Positions 44,249 to 55,097 of a stretch of DNA of 64,000 nucleotides are shown here, in pieces. The notes under the pieces are model-generated. The model was given only the letters and a program-made list of their open reading frames with translations, was not told the DNA's origin and ran no database searches. The stretch spans positions 1-64,000 of the forward strand of contig NZ_SRPJ01000001.1 of NCBI RefSeq assembly GCF_004785665.1, given 5' to 3'. This DNA is from Staphylococcus pragensis (GTDB taxonomy: Bacteria; Bacillota; Bacilli; Staphylococcales; Staphylococcaceae). Position 1 is the stretch's first letter; each line of letters begins with the position of its first letter. Position numbers and translations under genes: made by a program.

Positions 44249-44265
44249 TGTGAATAATATTCATA
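44249..44265 (-). promoter_or_regulatory. palindrome upstream of DUF2294-fdh, possible Rex-like operator
   Basis: TGTGAATAATATTCATA is a palindrome (perfect core TGAATA-A-TATTCA). It recalls the Rex site TTGTGAA...TTCACAA, which would suit NADH-responsive control of fdh, but the right half is imperfect and the spacing one base short. Confidence 0.3.
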
Positions 44266-44362
44266 AATTCCACTATTTATAGTAGTACTTTTAACTCAAT
44301 TTTTAAAGTAATAAACTCAAAATAAATAATAAAGTTTATTTATTTTTAGTTATAAATTGTTT

Positions 44363-45487
<1,125 letters not shown>

Positions 45488-46300
45488 ATGTCGGCAGTAG
45501 GATCTGTTTTTAAAGAACATATAAAAAATTTCTATTTAGTACAACGACTCGCACAATTCCAAATCAAAATTACAAACACTAATAATTATTTAGGCGTAGC
45601 ATGGGAATTACTTAACCCGGCCTTACAAATTATGGTTTATTGGTTTGTATTTGGTATGGGAATTAGAAGTAATGCGCCGATTCATGGCGTGCCATTTATT
45701 TTATGGTTATTAGTAGGTATCAGTATGTGGTTCTTCGTCAACCAAGGTATTCTCGAAGGTACGAAATCTGTATCTATGAAATTCAATCAAGTTGCGAAGA
45801 TGAATTTCCCATTATCTATTATTCCTACTTATATTGTGACAAGTAAGTTTTATGGTCATATTGGATTATTGGCCATCATTATCGCTATTTGTATGGGGAA
45901 TGGCATTTTCCCATCTATACACATTGTACAATTACTAATCTATGTACCACTCACATTTTTCTTTACTGCGTCAGTTGCATTATTCACTTCAACATTGGGC
46001 ATCATCGTGCGTGATACTCAAATGATTATGCAAGCATTATTGAGAATTTTATTTTACATGTCACCAATCTTATGGATTCCTAAAGAAACAGGAATTAGTA
46101 GCGTGATTAATGATATTATGAAATTTAATCCGGTTTATTTCTTAGCACAATCTTATCGTGCAGCGATTTTATTCCATGAATGGTACTTCGTTGAACATTG
46201 GAAATTATTCCTTTACAACGTAGCAGTTATCTTGATTTTCTTCGTTTTAGGTTCAATCCTGCATCGTAGATATCGAGATCACTTTGCAGATTTCTTATAA
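45488..46300 (+). CDS. tarG: teichoic acid exporter permease TarG (TagG)
   Basis: 270 residues with six helices of the ABC-2 type. Family marks are LVQRLAQFQIKI, LGVAWELLNPALQIMVYW, and FFVNQGILEGTKSV. It forms the membrane channel of the TarGH exporter, a known antibiotic target in S. aureus. I place the start at the ATG giving MSAVGSVFKEH, which aligns with S. aureus TarG; an ATG seven codons upstream is the alternative and neither has a strong ribosome binding site. Confidence 0.92.
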   Translation: MSAVGSVFKEHIKNFYLVQRLAQFQIKITNTNNYLGVAWELLNPALQIMVYWFVFGMGIRSNAPIHGVPFILWLLVGISMWFFVNQGILEGTKSVSMKFNQVAKMNFPLSIIPTYIVTSKFYGHIGLLAIIIAICMGNGIFPSIHIVQLLIYVPLTFFFTASVALFTSTLGIIVRDTQMIMQALLRILFYMSPILWIPKETGISSVINDIMKFNPVYFLAQSYRAAILFHEWYFVEHWKLFLYNVAVILIFFVLGSILHRRYRDHFADFL

Positions 46301-46310
46301 ATGTAAACTA

Positions 46311-46345
46311 AGGCTGAGACATTTTATATTTGTCCCAGCCTGTTT
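46311..46345 (+). repeat. dispersed hairpin repeat, short copy 3 (tarG terminator)
   Basis: AGGCTGAGACA (46311-46321) and TGTCCCAGCCT (46331-46341) form an 11-bp stem with one mismatch, the same stem as at 13877 and 57725, then TGTTTTAT. Only the hairpin is kept; the downstream block of the other copies is absent. Confidence 0.65.
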
Positions 46346-46398
46346 TATATATTCAGAAAGTTTTATTTTTAATTTTCGAAAAGGTGGGAGGTAGACGT

Positions 46399-47487
46399 AT
46401 GCGACTAATTATAAAAAACATTTATATGATAATGATTGCGATATTGAACTTCATTTTCAAAAGTAAAAAAGTAAAAAATAACCATATTGTAGTGATGATG
46501 ACATTTCCACAAGATGTGTTACCAATTATTCAGCAGCTGCATCACAAAGGGTATCATCTTACAGTGATAGCGAATGAGAAAGAACAAGAGAGAATAAAAG
46601 AATTCAAGAGTGTTTCATTTTTACCAGCTGGAAATAAACATATTTTCAAGCATATTAAAGCGTTGAGCAGTGCCAAGGTCATCATTATTGATACGTATTA
46701 TTTAATGTTAGGTGGCTATGCTAAGAAAAATGGTCAATCTATTATTCAAACTTGGCATGCTTCTGGAGCTCTAAAGAATTTCGGATTAACTGACCATCAA
46801 GTAGATTTAAATAATAAAAAAATGGTTAAACAATATCAACGTGTATATCAAGCAACTGATTATTATCTTGTCGGTGGAGAAGAAATGGTAACATGCTTTA
46901 ACGAGGCTTTCGGGGCTACAGATAAACAAATGTTACGTTTTGGATTACCACGATTAATGAATTATTTAAATTTCAATCTTAAGACTGAACAAGCGCGTTT
47001 AAAAGAACATTATAATATTACTAATAAATTGGCGATATATGTTCCTACCTATCGTGAAGATGCAAAGGATAATCGTCAATTAGATAAAGCTAATTTTGAA
47101 ACTCAGTTGCCAAATTATACATTAATTAATCAGTTGCATCCGTCAATTTCTGGACATCATTCAGAAATATCTACTTCTGAATTAATGATAATGGCAGATG
47201 TGATTATTAGTGATTATAGTTCTTTGCCTATTGAAGCAAGTTTGTTAAATAAACCTGTTATTTTCTATGTGTATGATGAAGAGAAATATGAGAAAGTACG
47301 TGGTTTAAATCAATTTTATAAACAAATCCCTCAACACTATAAAGTATTCAGTGAAAAGGAACTAATTTTTAAAATAAAAAATAGTGAAGATATATTACAG
47401 CCATTATTTAAAGATTGGCATCGCTACAATACTTCTAAAAGCTTGCAACAAATTATAGAATTTATTGAAAAGTTGGTGAAAGAATGA
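46399..47487 (+). CDS. tarB: CDP-glycerol:GlcNAc-ManNAc-PP-undecaprenol glycerophosphotransferase TarB (TagB)
   Basis: 362 residues. TarB adds the first glycerol phosphate to the linkage unit. The CDP-glycerol glycerophosphotransferase fold is marked by QTWHASGALKNFG, VPTYRED, and the C-terminal DVIISDYSSLPIEASLL. An N-terminal hydrophobic stretch (about 8-20) binds the membrane. GGGAGG eight bases upstream selects this ATG; the frame stays open 23 codons further upstream through the tarG terminator. It overlaps tarX by four bases. Confidence 0.93.
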   Translation: MRLIIKNIYMIMIAILNFIFKSKKVKNNHIVVMMTFPQDVLPIIQQLHHKGYHLTVIANEKEQERIKEFKSVSFLPAGNKHIFKHIKALSSAKVIIIDTYYLMLGGYAKKNGQSIIQTWHASGALKNFGLTDHQVDLNNKKMVKQYQRVYQATDYYLVGGEEMVTCFNEAFGATDKQMLRFGLPRLMNYLNFNLKTEQARLKEHYNITNKLAIYVPTYREDAKDNRQLDKANFETQLPNYTLINQLHPSISGHHSEISTSELMIMADVIISDYSSLPIEASLLNKPVIFYVYDEEKYEKVRGLNQFYKQIPQHYKVFSEKELIFKIKNSEDILQPLFKDWHRYNTSKSLQQIIEFIEKLVKE

Positions 47488-48548
47488 AAATAGCTGTGAT
47501 TATTCCAGTATTTAATGCAGAACATACAATTCGAAAAGCTGTAAAATCAATTGATACAAAGCATGAAGTTGAAATTATTTGTGTTAATGATGGTTCTACG
47601 GATAAAACGAAACAAGTGTTGATGCAGTTACAAAAAGAAGTAAAAAATATGATGGTTTACAATCAAGAAAATGCCGGTGCAGCTAAGAGCAGAAATTTCG
47701 GTTTAGCCTCAATGTCGGATGATGTTGAAGCGTTTATGTTCTTAGATGCAGATGATCAATTCTTACCTGGAAGAATTGATAAAATGATTGATTACTATGA
47801 GAAAAATAAAGAAGTCGATATTGTCGTTGGGCAAATTGGGCGTGGCGTAAACGGCGACTGGAAAGTCGTGCCTACGCATGAGGAGATTAATCGCGAGAGC
47901 ATGGTTACACTTGCAGAAGTACCTGAGTTATTACAATCTATTGGTCCGGGCGGGAAATTATTTAACTCTAAATTTAACGCATTAAGATTTGATGAAGATG
48001 TGGTATTTTGTGAGGAACATACATTTATTACGCGTGCTTATTTAACTGCACGAGATATCCAGTTAATACCGCTTCTCGTATACGGATATAATGAGCGAGA
48101 AGGCTCTGTAACCGATAAGCGTGCGGACACCTTTTTATCTTATATAGAGGATGCTCGTAAAGTACGCCATCGTGTAATGGAAATGTTGTTATTAACTAAT
48201 GAAAAAGTTTATTACAGTTATCGTATGGATGATTTGATTGTAAGTTACTTGATTCAAGCTTATCTTTTAAAAAATAGTGATGTGACAACGTCATTTATTG
48301 AACAAGTAACGCGTTATATTAAAGAAATGCAACATACAGAATATTCAGGGGACGCTTTATTTAGAATCGTTCAAGCAGTAGAACAAGGTGCTACAAAATG
48401 GACACATGAAACGTATGAAATTTGGCGTCAAACTCTTGTAAATGTAGGTATAGGACGCCCAGGGTACTTACGATTTAAAGCACAAGTCTTACCTAAAAAA
48501 GCAGTATTCAATGGTAAACAATCGTTAAAACACATACTTAAACGTTAA
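47484..48548 (+). CDS. tarX: family 2 glycosyltransferase TarX (TagX)
   Basis: A 354-residue GT-A glycosyltransferase: VIIPVFNAEHTIRKA, nucleotide-binding CVNDGSTDKT and the DXD motif FLDADDQF. A gene of this type lies between tarB and tarD in S. aureus, where its exact role in teichoic acid synthesis is unclear. It is translationally coupled to tarB (ATGA overlap). Confidence 0.88.
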   Translation: MKIAVIIPVFNAEHTIRKAVKSIDTKHEVEIICVNDGSTDKTKQVLMQLQKEVKNMMVYNQENAGAAKSRNFGLASMSDDVEAFMFLDADDQFLPGRIDKMIDYYEKNKEVDIVVGQIGRGVNGDWKVVPTHEEINRESMVTLAEVPELLQSIGPGGKLFNSKFNALRFDEDVVFCEEHTFITRAYLTARDIQLIPLLVYGYNEREGSVTDKRADTFLSYIEDARKVRHRVMEMLLLTNEKVYYSYRMDDLIVSYLIQAYLLKNSDVTTSFIEQVTRYIKEMQHTEYSGDALFRIVQAVEQGATKWTHETYEIWRQTLVNVGIGRPGYLRFKAQVLPKKAVFNGKQSLKHILKR

Positions 48549-48687
48549 TTCTTTTAAGATATAGAGGCATAGTGACGTCTAATGGCTTAACATGTCTGCT
48601 TTTATAAAAGATGGTATGTAAAAAATATTTATGCTAAATTAAGATTATGAAGAATGATTAAAGATTTAGTAAAGGAGACAGCAAAAA

Positions 48688-49086
48688 ATGAGAAGAGTCA
48701 TTACTTATGGTACTTATGATTTATTACATTATGGCCATATAGAACTTTTAAGAAGAGCTCGTGAAATGGGCGATTACTTAATCGTTGCGTTATCAACAGA
48801 CGAATTCAATCAAATTAAGAACAAGAAATCTTATTATGACTTTGAACAACGTAAAATGATGTTAGAATCTATTCGCTATGTAGATTTAGTTATTCCAGAA
48901 AGTGACTGGGGTCAAAAAGAAATCGATGTTGACCGTTACGATGTTGATGTTTTCGTTATGGGCCACGATTGGGAAGGCGAATTTGACTTCTTAAAAGACA
49001 AATGTGAACTTGTATACTTAAAACGTACTGAAGGTATTTCAACAACTAAAATTAAACAAGAACTTTACGGTAAAGACGCAAAATAA
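48688..49086 (+). CDS. tarD: glycerol-3-phosphate cytidylyltransferase TarD (TagD)
   Basis: 132 residues, the usual length. It makes CDP-glycerol from CTP and sn-glycerol-3-phosphate for TarB and the glycerophosphate polymerase. HYGH (in GTYDLLHYGH) and the second motif EGISTTKIK are complete. AAAGGAGA precedes the ATG. It ends at a 15-bp bidirectional terminator shared with pbp4. Confidence 0.96.
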   Translation: MRRVITYGTYDLLHYGHIELLRRAREMGDYLIVALSTDEFNQIKNKKSYYDFEQRKMMLESIRYVDLVIPESDWGQKEIDVDRYDVDVFVMGHDWEGEFDFLKDKCELVYLKRTEGISTTKIKQELYGKDAK

Positions 49087-49103
49087 TATAACTTATAAAG
49101 ATA

Positions 49104-49144
49104 AAATCCACATTTCCTAAAATTTTAAAAGGAAATGTGGATTT
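49104..49144. terminator. bidirectional terminator between tarD and pbp4
   Basis: AAATCCACATTTCCT (49104-49118) pairs perfectly with AGGAAATGTGGATTT (49130-49144). Confidence 0.85.
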
Positions 49145-49158
49145 CGTTTTCTAATTAA

Positions 49159-50445
49159 TTATTTATGTTTAAAAATACGATGTAAAATCATATAAATGAT
49201 TAATATAAATGCAATGGCAATCAATCCTAATCCTATGAAAGTTAAGATAGGATGAGTTTTCCATGTACTTTGAGCGACTGAATCTGCTTGATGTATGAAT
49301 GAACGTGTGACTTTTACGCTAGGAGGTCCATCATTGTTAGTTAAAAATTGACGAGGATACTCTAAGTGCACACGACCATCTTCAACTACATACTTGTAAT
49401 CATCTTTTTTCATGTTTTTTGGAATAATATCGTATAAGTCTTTAGCTACGTAATATTTTTTGCCATTCAGTTGATGTGTACCTTTCGAAAGTACTTTCTT
49501 ATATTTATACTGATCGAATGAACGGTTCATTAATGCATTCCCAATCATGTTACGTTGCATTTCACCGCCTAAATGAATAAAATCGCCAGCACCCATAATA
49601 ACTTGATTGATACGCAATTTATTTCGTTTTGTAGTGATGGTATGATTATAGTCAGCGACATCGCTTGAACCTGTTTTTAGTCCATCTGTACCAGGTAAAC
49701 TCATCTTCGCTCCTTCTAAAGAATGGTTATAAGTTGGAAAAGTGACGTTATGTACTGTAGGTTCAAGTTGCTTTGTAAAATCTAAAATTTCAGGCGTATC
49801 CTTAATGACGTGTTGATCTAAGATGGCCATATCTTTTGCAGAGGAAACGTTATTTTGATGATCTTTATATTTTGAAGGTGCAAAGTCACGTAAACGTTTA
49901 TTCATGGCACCAGTAGGGTTCACAAAGCGTGTATCATTCATGCCAATTTCCTTGGCTTTCTTATTCATTAAGTCAGTAAAGTCATTGACGTTACCAGAGA
50001 CTTCTTCACCAAGTATTAGAGCAGCAGCATTACTAGAGTTTGAAACAGTGATTTGAAGAAGTTCTGCGATGGTATATGTTTCTCCAGGATACAATTTGGT
50101 ATTACTCAATTCTGGCAAAGTTGACATTTGATAGTGTGCTTGCGTAATATGTACTTTGTCATTTAACGAAAGGTCACCATGTTTGATGGCTTCTAATGTA
50201 AGATACATCGTCATCAACTTAGACATTGAAGCAGGATACCATTTTTTATCAGCTTGATATTGATATAATATTTGTCCTGATTGACTCACATTGATAGCAC
50301 TTTCTGGTTGATAGGCATCTGAGACATCGGGATAACCATATTGACGTGTAATTTCTGTAGGTGTAGGTTCTTTAGCTATAGCTATCGGTGATATAATGAG
50401 AGCCGTAGATAAGATGAGTAAAACGAGATAAGTTATTCTTTTCAT
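49159..50445 (-). CDS. pbp4: penicillin-binding protein 4 (D-Ala-D-Ala carboxypeptidase/transpeptidase)
   Basis: 428 residues: signal peptide (1-24), the low-molecular-mass PBP domain with SxxK at S73-K76 (ASMSK), SxN in VSNSSN, and KTG in GLKTGSSD. A beta-rich C-terminal domain (about 310-385) and a C-terminal membrane anchor (LTFIGLGLIAIAFILIIYMIL) follow. It raises peptidoglycan cross-linking at the septum and affects beta-lactam resistance. It is divergent from abcA with 157 bases between, the same arrangement as in S. aureus, where the two promoters overlap. Confidence 0.95.
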   Translation of the reverse strand: MKRITYLVLLILSTALIISPIAIAKEPTPTEITRQYGYPDVSDAYQPESAINVSQSGQILYQYQADKKWYPASMSKLMTMYLTLEAIKHGDLSLNDKVHITQAHYQMSTLPELSNTKLYPGETYTIAELLQITVSNSSNAAALILGEEVSGNVNDFTDLMNKKAKEIGMNDTRFVNPTGAMNKRLRDFAPSKYKDHQNNVSSAKDMAILDQHVIKDTPEILDFTKQLEPTVHNVTFPTYNHSLEGAKMSLPGTDGLKTGSSDVADYNHTITTKRNKLRINQVIMGAGDFIHLGGEMQRNMIGNALMNRSFDQYKYKKVLSKGTHQLNGKKYYVAKDLYDIIPKNMKKDDYKYVVEDGRVHLEYPRQFLTNNDGPPSVKVTRSFIHQADSVAQSTWKTHPILTFIGLGLIAIAFILIIYMILHRIFKHK

Positions 50446-50602
50446 TTATTTATCTTTCCTTTTATACAAAAATTGTCAATGAAAGTATTCTATCATAATG
50501 AAAACTTGTGAAAAACATAATTTTTACACTTTAAAGTTGTTATAAATAATTATAAGTTTTAAGTATTAAAATTAAAAAATGAATATAAAAGAGGGGTAAT
50601 TT
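50446..50602. promoter_or_regulatory. pbp4/abcA divergent promoter region
   Basis: 157 AT-rich bases between divergent starts. In S. aureus this spacer controls both genes and changes in it affect beta-lactam resistance. I do not place individual boxes. Confidence 0.5.
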
Positions 50603-52330
50603 ATGAAAGGACAAAATCCATTATTTTTCTTATTTAAACGTTTGTCATGGCCATATGGATTAATCATTGCTGCTATTATCATTTCTTCTCTAGGAAGTAT
50701 TAGTGGTCTACTTATCCCATTATTTACTGGTCGTTTAGTTGATAAATTTTCAACAAGCAGTATTAATTGGAATATCGTTATTTTGTTCGCAGGCATTTTT
50801 ATCGCCAATGCCTTACTTAGTGGTATCGGTATTTATTTATTGAGTAAAATTGGTGAAAAAATGATTTACGATATTCGCTCATTATTATGGGAACATATTA
50901 TAAAATTGAAAATGCCATTTTTCGATAAAAATGAAAGTGGGCAATTAATGAGTCGTTTAACGGATGACACGAAAGTGATTAATGAATTTATTTCACAAAA
51001 ATTACCACAACTATTGCCTGCAATCATTACCTTGGTAGGCTCTATCATCATGTTATTCATTATGGACTGGCAAATGACATTGTTAACATTCATTGCAATT
51101 CCATTATTCATGGCAGTAATGATTCCATTAGGTCGCAAAATGCAAAAAATTTCTATACATACACAGTCAGAAATAGCTAATTTTAGTGGGTTATTAGGGC
51201 GTGTGTTAACAGAAATGCGTTTAGTTAAAGTGTCTAATACAGAACGTCAAGAATTAGATAATGCGCATAGTAACTTACGTGAAATTTATAATCTTGGATT
51301 AAGACAAGCTAAAATCACTGCGGTTATTCAACCTATTTCAAGTCTCATAATGTTATTAATGATTGCGGTTATTCTTGGTTTTGGTGCTATCCGTATTGCC
51401 ACAGGCGCAATAACAGCGGGGGCTTTAATTGCTATGATTTTTTATGTGATGCAATTATCTATGCCATTAATGAACCTTACAACCCTTGTTACAGATTATA
51501 AAAAAGCTGTAGGTGCAAGTAGCCGTATTTACGAAATCATGCAAGAGCCAGTAGAACCAATGACTGAATTAGAGCCAATTAAAAATGTAAACATCACTCC
51601 TGGAGAAATAGAATTTACAGATGTAAATTTCAAATATGATGTTAAAGATATATTAAAAAATGTTTCTTTCCGTATCCCTCAAGGAGAAGTAAGTGCTTTT
51701 GTTGGTCCATCAGGTTCAGGTAAGAGTACGATTTTCAACCTAATTGAACGCATGTATGAAATCGAATCAGGGGATATTAAATATGGTAATCAAAGTATCT
51801 ATGATATTCCTATGGCAAATTGGCGTAATCAAATTGGATATGTGATGCAGTCTAATTCAATGATGAATGGCACAATCCGTGACAATATATTATATGGTAT
51901 TAATCGTGAAGTTTCTGACGAAGAATTGATTAAATATGCTAAATTGGCAAACTGTCATGACTTTATAATGCAATTTGATGATGGATACGACACATTAGTT
52001 GGTGAACGTGGCTTAAAATTATCAGGAGGTCAAAGACAACGCATCGATATTGCTCGTAGTTTTGTTAAAAATCCAGATATTTTATTACTAGACGAGGCAA
52101 CAGCAAACCTAGATAGTGAAAGTGAACAAAAAATACAAGAAGCGTTAGAAGTGTTAATGGAAGGACGTACAACTATTGTGATTGCGCACCGACTTTCTAC
52201 TATTAAAAAAGCAGGGCAAATTATCTTCCTCGATCAAGGTCAAGTAACAGGACAAGGTACACATGCAGAACTAATGAAGCATCATGAAAAATATCATCAA
52301 TTTGTAACTACTCAAAATTTAACAGAATAA
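50603..52330 (+). CDS. abcA: ABC transporter AbcA (fused permease-ATPase)
   Basis: 575 residues: six helices (about 1-310), then one ATPase domain with Walker A GPSGSGKST, signature LSGGQRQR, Walker B ILLLDEAT and H-loop AHRLS. It works as a homodimeric multidrug-type exporter; in S. aureus AbcA exports beta-lactams, dyes and phenol-soluble modulins. GAGGGG precedes the ATG. Confidence 0.93.
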   Translation: MKGQNPLFFLFKRLSWPYGLIIAAIIISSLGSISGLLIPLFTGRLVDKFSTSSINWNIVILFAGIFIANALLSGIGIYLLSKIGEKMIYDIRSLLWEHIIKLKMPFFDKNESGQLMSRLTDDTKVINEFISQKLPQLLPAIITLVGSIIMLFIMDWQMTLLTFIAIPLFMAVMIPLGRKMQKISIHTQSEIANFSGLLGRVLTEMRLVKVSNTERQELDNAHSNLREIYNLGLRQAKITAVIQPISSLIMLLMIAVILGFGAIRIATGAITAGALIAMIFYVMQLSMPLMNLTTLVTDYKKAVGASSRIYEIMQEPVEPMTELEPIKNVNITPGEIEFTDVNFKYDVKDILKNVSFRIPQGEVSAFVGPSGSGKSTIFNLIERMYEIESGDIKYGNQSIYDIPMANWRNQIGYVMQSNSMMNGTIRDNILYGINREVSDEELIKYAKLANCHDFIMQFDDGYDTLVGERGLKLSGGQRQRIDIARSFVKNPDILLLDEATANLDSESEQKIQEALEVLMEGRTTIVIAHRLSTIKKAGQIIFLDQGQVTGQGTHAELMKHHEKYHQFVTTQNLTE

Positions 52331-52658
52331 GGTAATCAAGCAGGTTGAAGGATGTAATACTCCATCAACCTGCTTTGTTTTGTGATGAAGTTGATATTGT
52401 AGAGAATAAAGCTTGTAACAAAAATAGAGATAGACGTTGAGACCATCCTTAGTAAATGAATATACGATAGAGAAAATGGTATACTTATAAATAACGGTGA
52501 GGTCATAGCGTCAATAAAGCTATGGAATAGAAATGGCTAGAAATATACGCTTCAAAGATGTAAAATGGAGTGAAAATTTGGCGTAACATACGCTTAGAAA
52601 AGTTATTAAAAAATATAAAGTCTACCTATTATAAATAGATTAATTGGAGAGAAATGTT
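52331..52658. other. 328-base spacer before the TagF-like gene
   Basis: It starts with the abcA terminator. A TATACT at about 52479-52484 could be a -10 box. A small stem CATAGC/GCTATG (about 52505-52524) lies in the presumed leader of the following gene. No coding frame is seen. Confidence 0.45.
52339..52380 (+). terminator. abcA terminator
   Basis: AGCAGGTTGA (52339-52348) pairs with TCAACCTGCT (52365-52374), then TTGTTTTG. Confidence 0.75.
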
Positions 52659-54830
52659 TTGAATAAATTAACGATTATTATTACCTATTATAATGATGAA
52701 GATTACATTGCTGAATGTATTGATAGTTTAAAAAGTCAAAGAAATCAAGATTTCGACCTTGTGATTGTAGATGATGGTTCGACAGATCAATCAACAGAAA
52801 TTTTACAACAAGCATTACAATCTTATGATAAAGAGGTTAATTTCATCCAGCTTCCTGAGAATACAGGCCATGCACATGCGCGAAATGTCGCACTTAAAGA
52901 AGCGGAAGGGCAATATGTGATGTTTCTTGATGCAGATGATCAGTTAGCTTCATATGCCATTGATTATTACTTCCGTCATCTTAATGGTTTAGATACTTTA
53001 ATAGCACCCATTCATAAATTCGCAATGCAACGTCCACAATACGTGGATCAAGATAAAGTGCGTATTCAATATTTGTCACATAAAAAGAATCCTAACTCAA
53101 TTTTGAGAAAAGAATCTGTATGTAACATTTTATTTAGAAACGCTATCATAAAAGCACATAATATACAATTTAATGAGAATCTAAACATCTTTACAGATAC
53201 TTCTTTCGCTTTAGAATATATAAAATATGCGGAAAACTTTGTGAGAATATTAAATTTCCCATTTTATTTCCGTGGAGAAGTATATGATCCATTTGTCGGC
53301 AATACATTAAGTGGACAAGATTTTGTTAATAAATTTGATGATTATGTAGATAGTTTCTTTGATGCTATGCAAAGAACAGAGGATAAAAAGGTGAAAAACT
53401 TCTTAATTCAAAGAATGAAAAATGAAATTAAGAAAGGATTTGACCCTTCACTAAGAGATATTAAATTAAGATACCTTACACTAGAAAATTCTTTAGTCAA
53501 AATAGTAAAAGCTTTAAAATGGAACATCATTAAAGATGGAAAATTGTTATATAATCTAGAAGTTTTATTCTTGTCTATGGATGATGTGGAAAACGCAAAA
53601 TACGTGAACGATCTTCGTAAACGTTCTCGATTAATTAAAAACATTGTGACGAATAGTAAAATGAAAGAACGTTCAAGATACCAATTAACAGATAGTGAAG
53701 AAGCAGTTGATCCACATACAATTGTCTTTGAAGCATTTGGAGGTAAAAATTATAGCGACAGTCCTAAATATATTTATGAATATATGCAAGATCATTATCC
53801 ACATTTAAATTATATTTGGGTATTTAATAAACCAGATAACAATAATGTCCCAGGAAATGCTACTAAAGTTAAAAAAGGCTCAAAAGAATACTATGAAGCA
53901 TATGCTAAAGCAAAATATTGGGTATCGAATGCAAGATTGCCACTATATTTAAATAAAAAAGAAAATCAAACGTACATTCAGACTTGGCATGGCACACCGC
54001 TTAAACGTCTTGCTAATGATATGAAAGTCGTTAGAATGCCAGGTACAACGACTGCCTCATATAAGAAAAATTTCTATGCTGAAGCGTCTAGATGGGATTA
54101 CTTGGTATCACCGAACCGTTATTCATCAAATATATTTAAAACTGCTTTTTGGATGGACGAAGATAGAATTTGGGAAATCGGATACCCTCGTAATGATGTC
54201 TTAGTCAATCGCCAAAATGATATCGAATATCAAGAAGAGATTAAACGTAATCTAAACTTACCTAAAGATAAAAAAGTAATTATGTATGCACCAACATGGC
54301 GTGATGATGAATTTGTGAAAAAAGGTCAATACTTATTTGACTTAAAGATTAACCTTGCAAATCTTCAAAAAGAAATTGGTGATGAATATGTTATCTTATT
54401 AAGAATGCATTATCTCATTGCTAATGCTTTGGATTTACATGGTTTCGAAGATTTTGCTATCGATGTTTCAAACTACAATGATATTTCTGAATTGTATCTT
54501 ATTTCTGATGCGCTAATTACCGATTACTCTTCAGTAATGTTTGATTTCGGTATCTTAAAACGTCCACAATTCTTCTTTGCTTATGATATTGAAAAGTATG
54601 ATAAAGGATTACGTGGTTTCTATATGGATTATATGAATGATCTTCCAGGTGAAATCATTACAGATGAATTTAAACTAGCCGAAGAATTAAAACAGCTCGA
54701 TCAACATAAAGTAAAATATAAAGACAAAATTGATAAATTCTATAATGACTTCTGTTCATTAGAACAAGGAAAATCATCTCAATTTATCGCAGATTATATT
54801 TATAACGATATAGAAAACAATAAAAAATAG
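52659..54830 (+). CDS. bifunctional GT2 glycosyltransferase / TagF-type CDP-glycerol glycerophosphotransferase
   Basis: 723 residues from a TTG with GGAGAG seven bases upstream. Residues 1-220 are a GT-A glycosyltransferase (IIITYYNDEDYIAECIDSL, VDDGSTDQS, FLDADDQL). Residues about 350-715 are a glycerophosphotransferase with QTWHGTPLKRL, PTWRDDEF and DALITDYSSVMFDF. The second half should polymerise or prime poly(glycerol phosphate) teichoic acid from CDP-glycerol; the first half may decorate it. A TagF-type protein after abcA fits a glycerol-phosphate wall polymer. Which step it performs (TarF primase or TagF polymerase) cannot be decided. Confidence 0.82.
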   Translation: MNKLTIIITYYNDEDYIAECIDSLKSQRNQDFDLVIVDDGSTDQSTEILQQALQSYDKEVNFIQLPENTGHAHARNVALKEAEGQYVMFLDADDQLASYAIDYYFRHLNGLDTLIAPIHKFAMQRPQYVDQDKVRIQYLSHKKNPNSILRKESVCNILFRNAIIKAHNIQFNENLNIFTDTSFALEYIKYAENFVRILNFPFYFRGEVYDPFVGNTLSGQDFVNKFDDYVDSFFDAMQRTEDKKVKNFLIQRMKNEIKKGFDPSLRDIKLRYLTLENSLVKIVKALKWNIIKDGKLLYNLEVLFLSMDDVENAKYVNDLRKRSRLIKNIVTNSKMKERSRYQLTDSEEAVDPHTIVFEAFGGKNYSDSPKYIYEYMQDHYPHLNYIWVFNKPDNNNVPGNATKVKKGSKEYYEAYAKAKYWVSNARLPLYLNKKENQTYIQTWHGTPLKRLANDMKVVRMPGTTTASYKKNFYAEASRWDYLVSPNRYSSNIFKTAFWMDEDRIWEIGYPRNDVLVNRQNDIEYQEEIKRNLNLPKDKKVIMYAPTWRDDEFVKKGQYLFDLKINLANLQKEIGDEYVILLRMHYLIANALDLHGFEDFAIDVSNYNDISELYLISDALITDYSSVMFDFGILKRPQFFFAYDIEKYDKGLRGFYMDYMNDLPGEIITDEFKLAEELKQLDQHKVKYKDKIDKFYNDFCSLEQGKSSQFIADYIYNDIENNKK

Positions 54831-54845
54831 AAATTTATGATAGAG

Positions 54846-54891
54846 AGCACTAAAAATGTGATTTAAAACAAATCGCGTTTTTAGTGCTTTT
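54846..54891 (+). terminator. rho-independent terminator
   Basis: A 19-bp stem (54846-54864 with 54870-54888, two GU pairs), with the AGCACTAAAAA arm and its complement, then TTT. Confidence 0.85.
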
Positions 54892-55097
54892 ATTAAAGTT
54901 CATTAAAAAATTACAACTCATAATTATACTAACGAAATTCTTTAAAATATTATTTTATCGAACATTTCCTCATGGTATAATGTTAAATATATGTTTTACA
55001 GAACTTTAGTGCTTTATATTGGGGAAAAGTACGGTTTTGTTATACTAAGTAATATTTACATAGTAAGTTGAAAAATTAAAGTCTAGGTAGGTGCCTC

